Below are positions 1 to 7,741 of a stretch of DNA of 64,000 bases, piece by piece (positions within the stretch are counted from its first letter, which is position 1; each line of letters opens with the position of its first letter). The stretch lies in NCBI RefSeq assembly GCF_004791585.1, contig NZ_SRUU01000002.1, forward strand, positions 62,001-126,000, read 5' to 3'. The notes beneath the pieces are model-generated. The model made no database searches and was not told the DNA's origin. It saw nothing but the letters and a program-made list of their open reading frames with translations. The DNA is from Mesorhizobium sp. M1C.F.Ca.ET.210.01.1.1 (GTDB lineage: Bacteria > Pseudomonadota > Alphaproteobacteria > Rhizobiales > Rhizobiaceae). The position numbers and the translations under genes are program-made.

Positions 1-3000
1 CGCGGCGGCGAGACGCTTGCCATGATCGACGAGCGGCTGGACGAGATCTCGCGCGCCATCGTCGCCTCGACGGTGGCAGCGCAGGCCAATGCCTTCGATC
101 CGGAAACCCTCGGCCGCATCGAGATGCGGATCGCCTCGCTGGCGCAGCAGATCGAGGAGGTCGCGCAGACGCGCCCCGGCGCCGAGGTCATCGACCGCCT
201 CAACCTCCTGTCCAGCCGGGTGGACGAGCTCGCCGGACGCACCAACCTGCCGGAGCAGGCGATGGAGCGTCTGGGCAAGCAGATCGCCTTGATCACCGAC
301 AGAATAGACCACGCGCCGGCAATGCCCGACGCCGACCACATCTTCCAGGGCCTGGAGCAGCGCTTCGACGCGCTGTCCAACCTGCTCGAGCGCCGCCAGG
401 GCGATGCGATCGAGCAGGGCAACATGCTGTTCCGCGACCTCGAGCGGCGGCTAGACGAAGTGGCCGACAGGCTCGACCAGCGCGTGCGGCAGGACGACGG
501 CGCCGGCATCATGGAGGCGATCGACGCGCGCTTCACCGCGCTTGCCAAGCACATCGAGACGCGCGCCCCCGATCCCGCCAGCGACATGGCGATCCGCGGC
601 CTGGAAAGCCGTCTTGAGGACATTTCCAGCCGGCTGGAAATGTCTGCGGCGCAGGTCGCGGGCATCGACCCGGCCCTGATCCGCAGCCTGGAGACGCAGG
701 TGACCGCCCTTTCGGCGCATCTTTCGAAGCCGAGCGCGCCGCTGCCCGAGTTCGAAGACATCAGCCCGCGCCTCAATGAGATCGAGAAGTCGCTGGCGGG
801 CACACGCGATTCCATTCTCAGCGTCGCGCGCGAGGCGGCGGAGAACGCCGTCCGGTCGCTCGCCGAGTCGGGCTCCAGCACGGCTGCTTCCAACGCGGCC
901 GCCGTGGGCGGCCTTGCCCAGGACCTGAAGACGCTCGAAGCGCTTACCCGCCGTTCCGACGAGCGCAATTCGCGAACCTTCGAGGCGATCCACGACACGC
1001 TGCTCAAGATCGTTGATCGGCTCGGCTCCCTGGAGGCCGACGAGCCCAGCGAAGCGGTCAGCGAACTGGTCGACCCGCAGCCGGGCGCCAGGCGAGCCGC
1101 CCGCGCCGGCAAGATCGCGGTGCAGGATGCGCCGTCGATGGATATCGACCAGCCATTGCCGTTGACCGGAGACATGGCCGATCTCGACGCGCGCGCCGCC
1201 TCCATCCTGCGCAACGAGCCGGTTTCGAAAAGCGAGCCGGTCGCACGGGGCGACCAGGTCACGCGTGGCGAGCTTAGCCCGCGCACGCCCGCTGAGGCCG
1301 CGGCAGCCGCCGCCATGGCGGCGCTCGGGTCGGACGCGATCGGCGAAAAGACCGGGAAGGCCGGCCGCAAGACGTCGATGTTCAGCGGGCTGGCGCGCGC
1401 CTTCAAGGGCAAGAAGGACGAGGACACGGCACCGCCTGCCGACTCGACACCGGCCGGCGACGTTCCGACCGTCGACATCGACGAACCGCTCGATCCCAAA
1501 GCGGCCAACCGGCCGCTGGAGCCGGGCTCCGGCGCGCCGGACCTCAACGCCATCATGAAGCGCGTGCGCGATGAGCGTGGCGGCCAGCCGGCCAAGCGCA
1601 GCGAGACCGACGCCGCCAAATCCGATTTCATCGCGGCCGCGCGCCGCGCGGCGCAGGCCGCCGCCGCGGAGGCCGACGCGCTGAAGCGGCAGTCGACGGT
1701 GACCGGTCCGGTGAAGGCGCTCAGAATCGGCGACCTGCTCAAGGCGCGGCGCAAGCCGATCCTGATGGCGGCCGCCGCGATCATGATGGCGCTGGCCGGC
1801 CTGCAGCTCGGCAAGGCCTTCTTCTCGGATCCGGCGCCGGTCGCCAGCAATGACGTCGCGCCGATCGTCTCCACGCAGACGGTCGACACCGCGTCGCTCA
1901 ATGCCGGCGTGCCCAAGGCCGACACGAACGCCGCGAAGCCCGAGAGCGCGCCGGGGCACGTCGTCAGGCAGGCCGAGCCCTTGAAGGATGACCCGGCGCC
2001 ACAGGCAGCCGTTCAGCCGTCCAGTCCGGAGTTGCCCGCCGCCGCGGTGCCAGCCGAGCCGGCGCCCGCTCCGATGGCGCTCGCCGCGCCGTCCCAGCCT
2101 GCGCCGGCGCCGCAGGCCTCGGCCAAACCATCCGAACCGGCTGCGCCGGCCGCGAACGCACCAGCGATGGACACGGATGCGGATGCACAGCCTGTGCCGG
2201 GCGCACCGGCAGCCGGGGCACCGACGGACGGCGCTTCTTCGGCCAGCACGCCGGCAACCACCTCCGCCGACACCACCGGCACCGTCCCACCGGCCGGCAG
2301 CCAACCCGCAAATTCGGCCGCCAGGATCGATGTGCCGACCGAAATCGGCCCGGTGGCGTTGCGCGACGCGGCAGCGGGCGGCGACGCCAAGGCGCTGTTC
2401 GAGATCGGTTCGCGCTACGCGGAATCGCGCGGCGTCAAGGAAGACATGGCGGCGGCCGCCAAATGGTATGAAAAGTCCGCCTCACTGGGCTTCGCGCCGG
2501 CCGAATACCGCATCGGCAATTTCTACGAGAAGGGCATCGGCGTCGCGCGCGACATCAAGAAGGCCAAGACCTACTACCAGCTCGCGGCGGAACAGGGCAA
2601 CGCCAGCGCCATGCACAATCTGGCCGTCCTGTTCGCCATGGCGGCGGACGGCGTGACCGACAATGAGTCGGCGGCGCACTGGTTCCAGGAGGCGGCAGAC
2701 CTCGGCGTCAAGGACAGCCAGTTCAATCTCGGCATCCTTTCGGCCAAGGGCGTCGGCATGAAACAGAACCTGGAGGAATCCTACAAATGGTTCGCCCTCG
2801 TCGCCAAGACCGGCGACAAGGACGCCGCGGCCAAGCGCGACGAGATCGCCAACGCGCTCAGGCCCGAGCAGCTCGAGCGCGCCCGCGCCGCCACGGAACT
2901 GTGGAAGGCAAAGCCGCTCAACGCGACCGCCAATTCGGCCGATGTGCCGGAATCCTGGCAGGACAGCACGCCGCAGACCACCGCCAGCATCGACATGACG

Positions 3001-3180
3001 AAGGCGGTGAAGAACATCCAGCTCATCCTTAACAAGAACGGCTACGATGCCGGCGGCGCCGACGGCGTAATGGGCGACAAGACCAAGAACGCCATCATGG
3101 CCTTCCAGACCGACAACAAGATGAAGCCGACCGGCGAGATCGACGCACCGCTGGTCAAGGCGCTGTTGGCGAAGAAATAA
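1..3180 (+). CDS. PodJ-like polar localisation protein with Sel1 repeats and peptidoglycan-binding domain (5' partial)
   Basis: The reading frame is open from base 1, so the true start lies upstream; the first ATG inside the window is at 22. The first ~350 residues are heptad-like and charged, as in a coiled coil. A proline/alanine-rich linker follows, then one membrane segment at roughly residues 585-605 (ILMAAAAIMMALAGL). After a second low-complexity linker come about four Sel1-type repeats (residues ~790-935; motifs such as AAKWYEKSASLG). The C-terminus is a peptidoglycan_binding_1 domain with the pattern VKNIQLILNKNGYDAGGADG. This order matches the PodJ family of polar organisers in Caulobacter and rhizobia, with the Sel1 and PG-binding parts in the periplasm. 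The assignment rests on architecture; a general Sel1/PG-binding protein is the alternative. Confidence 0.8.
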   Translation, partial: RGGETLAMIDERLDEISRAIVASTVAAQANAFDPETLGRIEMRIASLAQQIEEVAQTRPGAEVIDRLNLLSSRVDELAGRTNLPEQAMERLGKQIALITDRIDHAPAMPDADHIFQGLEQRFDALSNLLERRQGDAIEQGNMLFRDLERRLDEVADRLDQRVRQDDGAGIMEAIDARFTALAKHIETRAPDPASDMAIRGLESRLEDISSRLEMSAAQVAGIDPALIRSLETQVTALSAHLSKPSAPLPEFEDISPRLNEIEKSLAGTRDSILSVAREAAENAVRSLAESGSSTAASNAAAVGGLAQDLKTLEALTRRSDERNSRTFEAIHDTLLKIVDRLGSLEADEPSEAVSELVDPQPGARRAARAGKIAVQDAPSMDIDQPLPLTGDMADLDARAASILRNEPVSKSEPVARGDQVTRGELSPRTPAEAAAAAAMAALGSDAIGEKTGKAGRKTSMFSGLARAFKGKKDEDTAPPADSTPAGDVPTVDIDEPLDPKAANRPLEPGSGAPDLNAIMKRVRDERGGQPAKRSETDAAKSDFIAAARRAAQAAAAEADALKRQSTVTGPVKALRIGDLLKARRKPILMAAAAIMMALAGLQLGKAFFSDPAPVASNDVAPIVSTQTVDTASLNAGVPKADTNAAKPESAPGHVVRQAEPLKDDPAPQAAVQPSSPELPAAAVPAEPAPAPMALAAPSQPAPAPQASAKPSEPAAPAANAPAMDTDADAQPVPGAPAAGAPTDGASSASTPATTSADTTGTVPPAGSQPANSAARIDVPTEIGPVALRDAAAGGDAKALFEIGSRYAESRGVKEDMAAAAKWYEKSASLGFAPAEYRIGNFYEKGIGVARDIKKAKTYYQLAAEQGNASAMHNLAVLFAMAADGVTDNESAAHWFQEAADLGVKDSQFNLGILSAKGVGMKQNLEESYKWFALVAKTGDKDAAAKRDEIANALRPEQLERARAATELWKAKPLNATANSADVPESWQDSTPQTTASIDMTKAVKNIQLILNKNGYDAGGADGVMGDKTKNAIMAFQTDNKMKPTGEIDAPLVKALLAKK

Positions 3181-3255
3181 CGGCAGGCGCGTCGCTTCCG
3201 CGACGGCTTGCCACAGATTTGCCTGTTAACTGATTGAGATGGTTTTTGTTTCGGC

Positions 3256-3283
3256 GCGGTGGCGGGGTTGACCCCGCCGCCGC
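3256..3283. terminator. GC-rich hairpin downstream of the PodJ-like gene
   Basis: The arms GGCGGGG and CCCCGCC enclose a TTGA loop, and the stem extends by four more pairs after a single mismatch. An A-rich run follows on the plus strand and a T-rich run precedes it, so it could act as a factor-independent terminator in one direction. The rest of the 190-bp gap before the next gene shows nothing else. Confidence 0.4.
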
Positions 3284-3370
3284 GTCGGCGCAAGAAAAAA
3301 TTGGCTTTTCGGTGCGAAACTGCTGGGGACGGCGGCATTCGCCGGCAGGCAAACTGATCGAGACTGACGG

Positions 3371-4288
3371 GTGGGCATCTATCTCCCGATTGCGGAAATT
3401 TCCGTCAACGTCTTCGTGCTGCTGGCGATGGGCGCGGCGGTGGGTTTCCTGTCGGGCATGTTCGGCGTAGGCGGCGGCTTCCTGATCACGCCGCTCTTGA
3501 TCTTCTACAACATCCCGCCGGCGATCGCTGTCGCCACCGGGGCCAACCAGGTCATCGCCTCCTCCTTTTCCGGCGCGCTGTCGCACTTCAAGCGCGGTAC
3601 GCTCGACTTCAAGCTTGGCGGCGTGCTTCTGGCCGGCGGCATCGTCGGCTCGACCGCCGGCATCTATGTCTTTGCGCTGCTGCGCCGGCTCGGCCAGTTG
3701 GACCTGTTCATCTCGCTGCTCTATGTCGCGCTGCTCGGTACCGTCGGCGGGCTGATGCTGGTCGAGAGCGTGAACGCGCTGCGCGCCAGCCGCAGCGGCG
3801 CGGCGCCGGTGCTGAAGAAATCCGGCCAGCACAACTGGATCCACCGGCTGCCGTTCAAGATGCGCTTCCGCGCCTCGAAGCTGTTCGTCAGCGTCATCCC
3901 TGTGCTCGGCCTCGGCGCGGCCATCGGCTTCCTGTCGTCGATCATGGGCGTCGGCGGCGGCTTCATCATGGTGCCGGCGCTGATCTATCTGCTCAAGGTG
4001 CCGACCAATGTCGTTATCGGCACCTCGCTGTTCCAGATCATCTTCACCTCGGCCTACACCACGCTGGTGCATGCCACGACCAACCAGACCGTGGACGTCA
4101 TCCTCGCCTTCCTCCTGATGGCCGGTGGCGTCGCCGGCGCGCAATACGGCGCCAAGGCCGGCCAGAGGCTGCGCGGCGAGCAACTCAGGGCACTTCTGGC
4201 GCTGCTGGTGCTGGCCGTCGCCATCCGCCTTGCCATCGACCTGTTCGCGACGCCGCCCAATCGTTATTCGCTCGCGGGCCTGACCTGA
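3371..4288 (+). CDS. TauE/SafE (TSUP) family sulfite/anion exporter
   Basis: This is a 305-residue multi-pass membrane protein starting at GTG. It carries the duplicated family signature: GMFGVGGGFLITP near residue 30 and IMGVGGGFIMVPAL near residue 195, each opening one half of the two-fold repeat. TSUP proteins move sulfite, sulfonates or related organic anions across the inner membrane. Its stop codon overlaps the next start by one base (TGATG), so the TIGR02186 protein is translationally coupled to it, a pairing common in Alphaproteobacteria. The substrate cannot be read from the sequence. A SoeABC-like sulfite oxidase operon lies 3.5 kb downstream, which makes sulfite a reasonable but unproven guess. 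The start has only a weak ribosome-binding site. Confidence 0.9.
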   Translation: MGIYLPIAEISVNVFVLLAMGAAVGFLSGMFGVGGGFLITPLLIFYNIPPAIAVATGANQVIASSFSGALSHFKRGTLDFKLGGVLLAGGIVGSTAGIYVFALLRRLGQLDLFISLLYVALLGTVGGLMLVESVNALRASRSGAAPVLKKSGQHNWIHRLPFKMRFRASKLFVSVIPVLGLGAAIGFLSSIMGVGGGFIMVPALIYLLKVPTNVVIGTSLFQIIFTSAYTTLVHATTNQTVDVILAFLLMAGGVAGAQYGAKAGQRLRGEQLRALLALLVLAVAIRLAIDLFATPPNRYSLAGLT

Positions 4289-5082
4289 TGGCGGGACTGA
4301 GAGCATTCGCAGCCACCGTCTCGTTTTCGCTGCTCTTCGCCCTGTCGCCGGCGGCGGCGCAGACGCCGCCGGCCGTCGAGAGCATCCAGATCGGCCTGTC
4401 GACCGACGCCATCTCGATCACCGCCGGCTTCTCGGGCGCCGACCTCACCATCTTCGGATCGCTTGAAAATCCCGATCCGCTGGTCTCGCGGCAAGGGCGC
4501 TACGACGTGATCGTGGTGCTCGAGGGACCGCCGCGGCCGGTGGTGGTGCGCCGCAAGGACAGGGTGCTCGGCGTCTGGATCAACCTGGAATCGGAGACGT
4601 TCGATAACGTGCCGGTGTCCTATTCGGTCGCCACGACGCGGCCTTTGCAGGACATCGCCGAACCGACCAAATACAAGCAGCTCTCGCTGGGCCCGCAGAA
4701 CCTCTACATGAAGCCCGCCGTCGAGACCGACAGTCCAGCGACGATCGAGGAATTCACGGCGGCGCTGCGCGAGCGCAAGACGGCAACCGGCCTCTACAGC
4801 GAGAATGTCGGCGGTGTGCAGTTCCTGTCGCAAAGCCTGTTCCGCGCCACCGTGCGGCTGGCGCCCAACATTCCGGTCGGCACCCACAAGGCGCGCGCCT
4901 TCCTGTTCAAGAGCGGCATGTTCGTCAAGGAGAGCTCCGCCCAGCTCGAAATCCGAAAGTCCGGTTTCGAGCAGTCGATCTTTCGCGTCGCGCACGATTA
5001 TTCCTTCCTCTACGGCGTGTTCGCCGTGTCGCTCGCCATGCTCACCGGCTGGCTCGGACGCATCGTCTTCCGCAAGGATTGA
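4288..5082 (+). CDS. TIGR02186 family transmembrane protein
   Basis: This 264-residue protein has an N-terminal signal peptide ending near ALSPAAAQ, a predicted periplasmic beta-rich domain, and one C-terminal membrane segment (FLYGVFAVSLAMLTGWLGRIV) followed by a short basic tail. This is the layout of the TIGR02186 family of alphaproteobacterial membrane proteins, whose function is not established. Its ATG overlaps the stop of the TauE/SafE exporter by one base, so the two are made together and the protein is probably an accessory to that exporter. No catalytic motif is visible. Confidence 0.85.
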   Translation: MAGLRAFAATVSFSLLFALSPAAAQTPPAVESIQIGLSTDAISITAGFSGADLTIFGSLENPDPLVSRQGRYDVIVVLEGPPRPVVVRRKDRVLGVWINLESETFDNVPVSYSVATTRPLQDIAEPTKYKQLSLGPQNLYMKPAVETDSPATIEEFTAALRERKTATGLYSENVGGVQFLSQSLFRATVRLAPNIPVGTHKARAFLFKSGMFVKESSAQLEIRKSGFEQSIFRVAHDYSFLYGVFAVSLAMLTGWLGRIVFRKD

Positions 5083-5090
5083 GGCTTCCG

Positions 5091-5116
5091 GGGAAAATGG
5101 GAAGACCCATTTTCCC
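5091..5116. terminator. Perfect 11-bp hairpin after the TSUP-TIGR02186 pair
   Basis: GGGAAAATGGG and CCCATTTTCCC enclose an AAGA loop nine bases after the stop of the TIGR02186 gene. There is no T-tract after it on the plus strand, so it may be a processing or stability hairpin, or a dispersed palindrome, rather than a classic terminator. Confidence 0.5.
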
Positions 5117-5279
5117 GTGAAAAGAGGGTTCCCCTCTCCGCAATCTTGCGGTAGACCCCCGCCTCCCGCCCGACGGGCAACCTACGCAAAGTCAATTCGG
5201 CAAAGCGGTCCGGCCATCCGGATGACGGCGCGCGACGTGTCGCCATCAATCCGCTGCCAACCAATGACAGGAGGCTGCG

Positions 5280-6536
5280 ATGCAATCGGCATTCGGCGGC
5301 ATCGATTTCGGCACGTCCAATTCCACGGTGGGCGTGATCCGCGACGGCCGCGCTCGACTGGTCGCGCTGGAGGGCGAACAACCCACCTTGCCGAGCGCCG
5401 TCTTCTTCAACTTCGAGGACGGCCACACCTATTTCGGCCGCCGCGCCATCGCCGACTACACCGACAGTGTCGAAGGCCGGCTGATGCGTTCGCTGAAAAG
5501 CGTTCTCGGCAGCTCGCTCGCCAACGAGAAGACGCGCATCAAGGCACGCCTGATCGGTTTCGTCGACATCATCGGGTTCTTCATCAGCCATCTGAAGAAG
5601 CGGCTGGAAGAGGATGCCGGCGGCCCGGTCGAGCGCGTCGTGCTCGGCCGTCCCGTTCAGTTCGTCGACGATGACGCCGAAGCCGACGCGAAGGCGCAGA
5701 GCGAACTCGAGAAGGCGGCGCGCGCGCAGGGCTTCAGGCACATCGCCTTCCAGTTCGAGCCGATCGCGGCGGCGCTCGACTACGAACAGACCGTCGCCCG
5801 GGAAGAGCTGGCGCTGATCGTCGACATGGGCGGCGGCACCTCCGACTTCTCGGTGGTGCGCGTCTCGCCGGAGCGCGCCGGCTCGGATGACCGCAAGGGC
5901 GATATCCTCGCCAATCGCGGCATTCATATCGGCGGCACGGATTTCGACCGGCTGCTCAGCATCGCCCATGTCATGCCCGAGCTCGGCTATCTGACCCGGA
6001 CCAAGGACCACAAGCGCAATCTGCCGGCGAGCTATTTCGTCGATCTCGCGACCTGGCAGCGCATCAACCTCGTCTACACCGCCAAGGCGATGTCGGATCT
6101 GAGGCAAATCCGCTTCGAGGCCGAGCGGGCCGATCTCGTCGACCGCTTCATTCACATCGTCGAGCATCGCTTCGGGCATGCGATGGCCGGCCTGGTCGAA
6201 AGGGCCAAGATCGCGCTGACCGACCAGTCTTCTGCCGAGGTGAAGGTGTCATTGCCCGGCGCGCGCTTCGCGGCCGGGATCACGCGCGCCGGCCTGGAGG
6301 AGACGATCGGCCACGACATCGAGCGGGTGACCGCGACGGTCCGGCAGACGATCGCCGACGCTGGCGTTTCCGCTTCAGCCATCACCGCCGTGTTCCTCAC
6401 CGGAGGCTCGACTGCCATTCCGCTGGCAAAGCGACGGATCCTTTCACTGGTGCCGCAGGCTTCCGTCATCGAAGGCGATATGTTCGGCTCTGTCGGACTC
6501 GGGCTAGCGCTCGATGCGCAACGGAAGTTCGCCTGA
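5280..6536 (+). CDS. YegD-like Hsp70 family protein
   Basis: This 418-residue actin-fold ATPase of the Hsp70 superfamily carries phosphate 1 motif IDFGTSNSTVGV at residues 7-18, phosphate 2 motif VDMGGGTSDFSVV near residue 182, and adenosine motif VFLTGGSTAIPL near residue 374. It ends just after the nucleotide-binding domain, without the usual substrate-binding and lid domains. That matches the YegD group of atypical Hsp70s, whose clients are unknown. A good GGAGG ribosome-binding site lies before the ATG at 5280. The gene converges on the LysR gene with only two bases between the stop codons. Confidence 0.88.
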   Translation: MQSAFGGIDFGTSNSTVGVIRDGRARLVALEGEQPTLPSAVFFNFEDGHTYFGRRAIADYTDSVEGRLMRSLKSVLGSSLANEKTRIKARLIGFVDIIGFFISHLKKRLEEDAGGPVERVVLGRPVQFVDDDAEADAKAQSELEKAARAQGFRHIAFQFEPIAAALDYEQTVAREELALIVDMGGGTSDFSVVRVSPERAGSDDRKGDILANRGIHIGGTDFDRLLSIAHVMPELGYLTRTKDHKRNLPASYFVDLATWQRINLVYTAKAMSDLRQIRFEAERADLVDRFIHIVEHRFGHAMAGLVERAKIALTDQSSAEVKVSLPGARFAAGITRAGLEETIGHDIERVTATVRQTIADAGVSASAITAVFLTGGSTAIPLAKRRILSLVPQASVIEGDMFGSVGLGLALDAQRKFA

Positions 6537-6538
6537 CC

Positions 6539-7459
6539 TCATCCTGGGACGCGGTCTGGATGCGGCCTGGCGTCAGCCGATCTTTCCACCAGATGCGCCT
6601 TGAGTGCCATCTGGGCGAGGCTCGCCTGCCGGTCGCGGTGGGTGATCATGGCGAAATCGCGCTTCGGCAGATCGACCGGCACGGATCGCAGGCTGCCCTC
6701 CGCCAGGGAGCGCGCGACGACCAGCTCGGAGATGATGGTGGCGCCGGCTCCCGCCTCCACCGCCTGGCGCACGGCCTCGTTGCTGGGCAGGACGAGGAAG
6801 ATCTGCAGCTCGGCCGGCGAGACCCCTTCATGGCGCGCAAAGTCCTCCAGCGCCTCACGCGTGCCCGATCCGCCTTCCCTGATGATCCAGCGCAGCCTCC
6901 TGATATCTGGATGTCCGGGCGAGGTCTCGGCGATTGCCGGATGCGAGCGCGCCACCACGAGCATGAGGCGGTCCTCGTCGACCTTGGCGCGTCGCAGGAT
7001 GTCTGACTCCGTGCGTCCCTCGACCAGGCCGAAATCGGCCCGGCCGTCCAGCACATTGGCCTCGACCTGCCTTGTGTTGCCGATGGTGACGCTGAGCCGC
7101 ACCGCCGGATAGGCCTCGTGGAAGGAAGCCAGGCGCCGCGGCAGCCAATAGCTGGCGATCGTCTGGCTGGCCGCTATCGACAGGCTGCCGGTGACGGTCT
7201 GCGAGACATGTTCCAGCACATTATGGGCGGCGGCCGCCCGTTCCAGAACCGCCTTGGCCTCGGGAAGAAAACGATGGCCGGTCTGCGCCAGCTCGATGTT
7301 GCGGCCGACCCGGTTGAACAGGCGCACGCCATGCTGGCTTTCGAGCGCGCGGATGGCCGCCGAAGCGGCGGACTGCGAGATGCCGAGCCGCTCCGCCGCC
7401 TTGGTCATGTGGCCGTGCTCGGCGACGGCGACGAATATGCGCAATTGATCGAGGGTCAT
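6539..7459 (-). CDS. LysR family transcriptional regulator
   Basis: This protein of about 306 residues has an N-terminal winged helix-turn-helix (TLDQLRIFVAVAEHGHMTKAAERLG...SAASAAIRALE) followed by a LysR substrate-binding domain with the CysB/CbbR-type pattern. The ATG at 7459 was chosen over an upstream TTG at 7465 because most LysR proteins start with the sequence that follows it. It is divergent from the Soe-like operon, the usual arrangement for a LysR regulator and its target. An imperfect palindrome in the shared intergenic region (7489-7507) is a candidate operator. The inducer is unknown; sulfite or a sulfonate would fit the target genes. Confidence 0.92.
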   Translation of the reverse strand: MTLDQLRIFVAVAEHGHMTKAAERLGISQSAASAAIRALESQHGVRLFNRVGRNIELAQTGHRFLPEAKAVLERAAAAHNVLEHVSQTVTGSLSIAASQTIASYWLPRRLASFHEAYPAVRLSVTIGNTRQVEANVLDGRADFGLVEGRTESDILRRAKVDEDRLMLVVARSHPAIAETSPGHPDIRRLRWIIREGGSGTREALEDFARHEGVSPAELQIFLVLPSNEAVRQAVEAGAGATIISELVVARSLAEGSLRSVPVDLPKRDFAMITHRDRQASLAQMALKAHLVERSADARPHPDRVPG

Positions 7460-7488
7460 GAGCAACTAAGAAGCAAAATCGATCGGAA

Positions 7489-7507
7489 TTACAAGAGCTG
7501 CTTGTTA
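7489..7507. promoter_or_regulatory. Candidate LysR operator palindrome
   Basis: TTACAAG and CTTGTTA are separated by five bases and match as inverted arms at six of seven positions. The site lies 30 bp upstream of the LysR start, in the divergent gap to the Soe-like operon. Size and place fit a LysR binding site, but the assignment is inferred. Confidence 0.4.
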
Positions 7508-7582
7508 GACGGATCAATTGCTTTGTTCTAACTTTCCGCCTGAGCTTGGAAAAATTTGGCTTCCTTGCCGCCAAGGTTGGAA

Positions 7583-7741
7583 ATGGTCGGGCGCTTCAAA
7601 TTTCTGCTCGCGCATTGGAGCCGCCGGCTCAGGCGGCAGTTGGCCGGCGAGCGCTATCATCCCGAGCTGCACTATATGCGCGGCCCGGGGCCAAAGACGA
7701 AAGCCAAGATGGCGAGCGGCGAGAGTGTTCGCGGATCATGA
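7583..7741 (+). CDS. Possible small basic protein (52 aa) coupled to the molybdoenzyme large subunit
   Basis: A 52-residue ORF starts at ATG 7583 with AAGG about seven bases upstream. It ends in TGA at 7739-7741, overlapping the ATG of the next gene (ATGA at 7738). Codon third positions are mostly G or C, as in neighbouring genes. The protein is very basic and rich in aromatics and histidine (LAHWSRRLRRQL, ERYHPELHYMRGPGP). No domain is recognised. The four-base overlap and coding-like codon use argue that it is real and translated with the enzyme; an accessory or assembly role is conceivable. It could instead be chance, since the other frame is also open here. Confidence 0.5.
   Translation: MVGRFKFLLAHWSRRLRRQLAGERYHPELHYMRGPGPKTKAKMASGESVRGS

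Noticed and set aside
451..2304. A 617-residue minus-strand ORF opposite the PodJ-like gene
   Set aside because: Low-complexity arginine-rich product of the opposite strand of a proline/alanine-rich coding region.
7546..7737. N-terminal extension of the SoeA-like protein from TTG 7546
   Set aside because: The added 64 residues look non-coding and overlap a better candidate small ORF in another frame; ATG 7738 fits the family.
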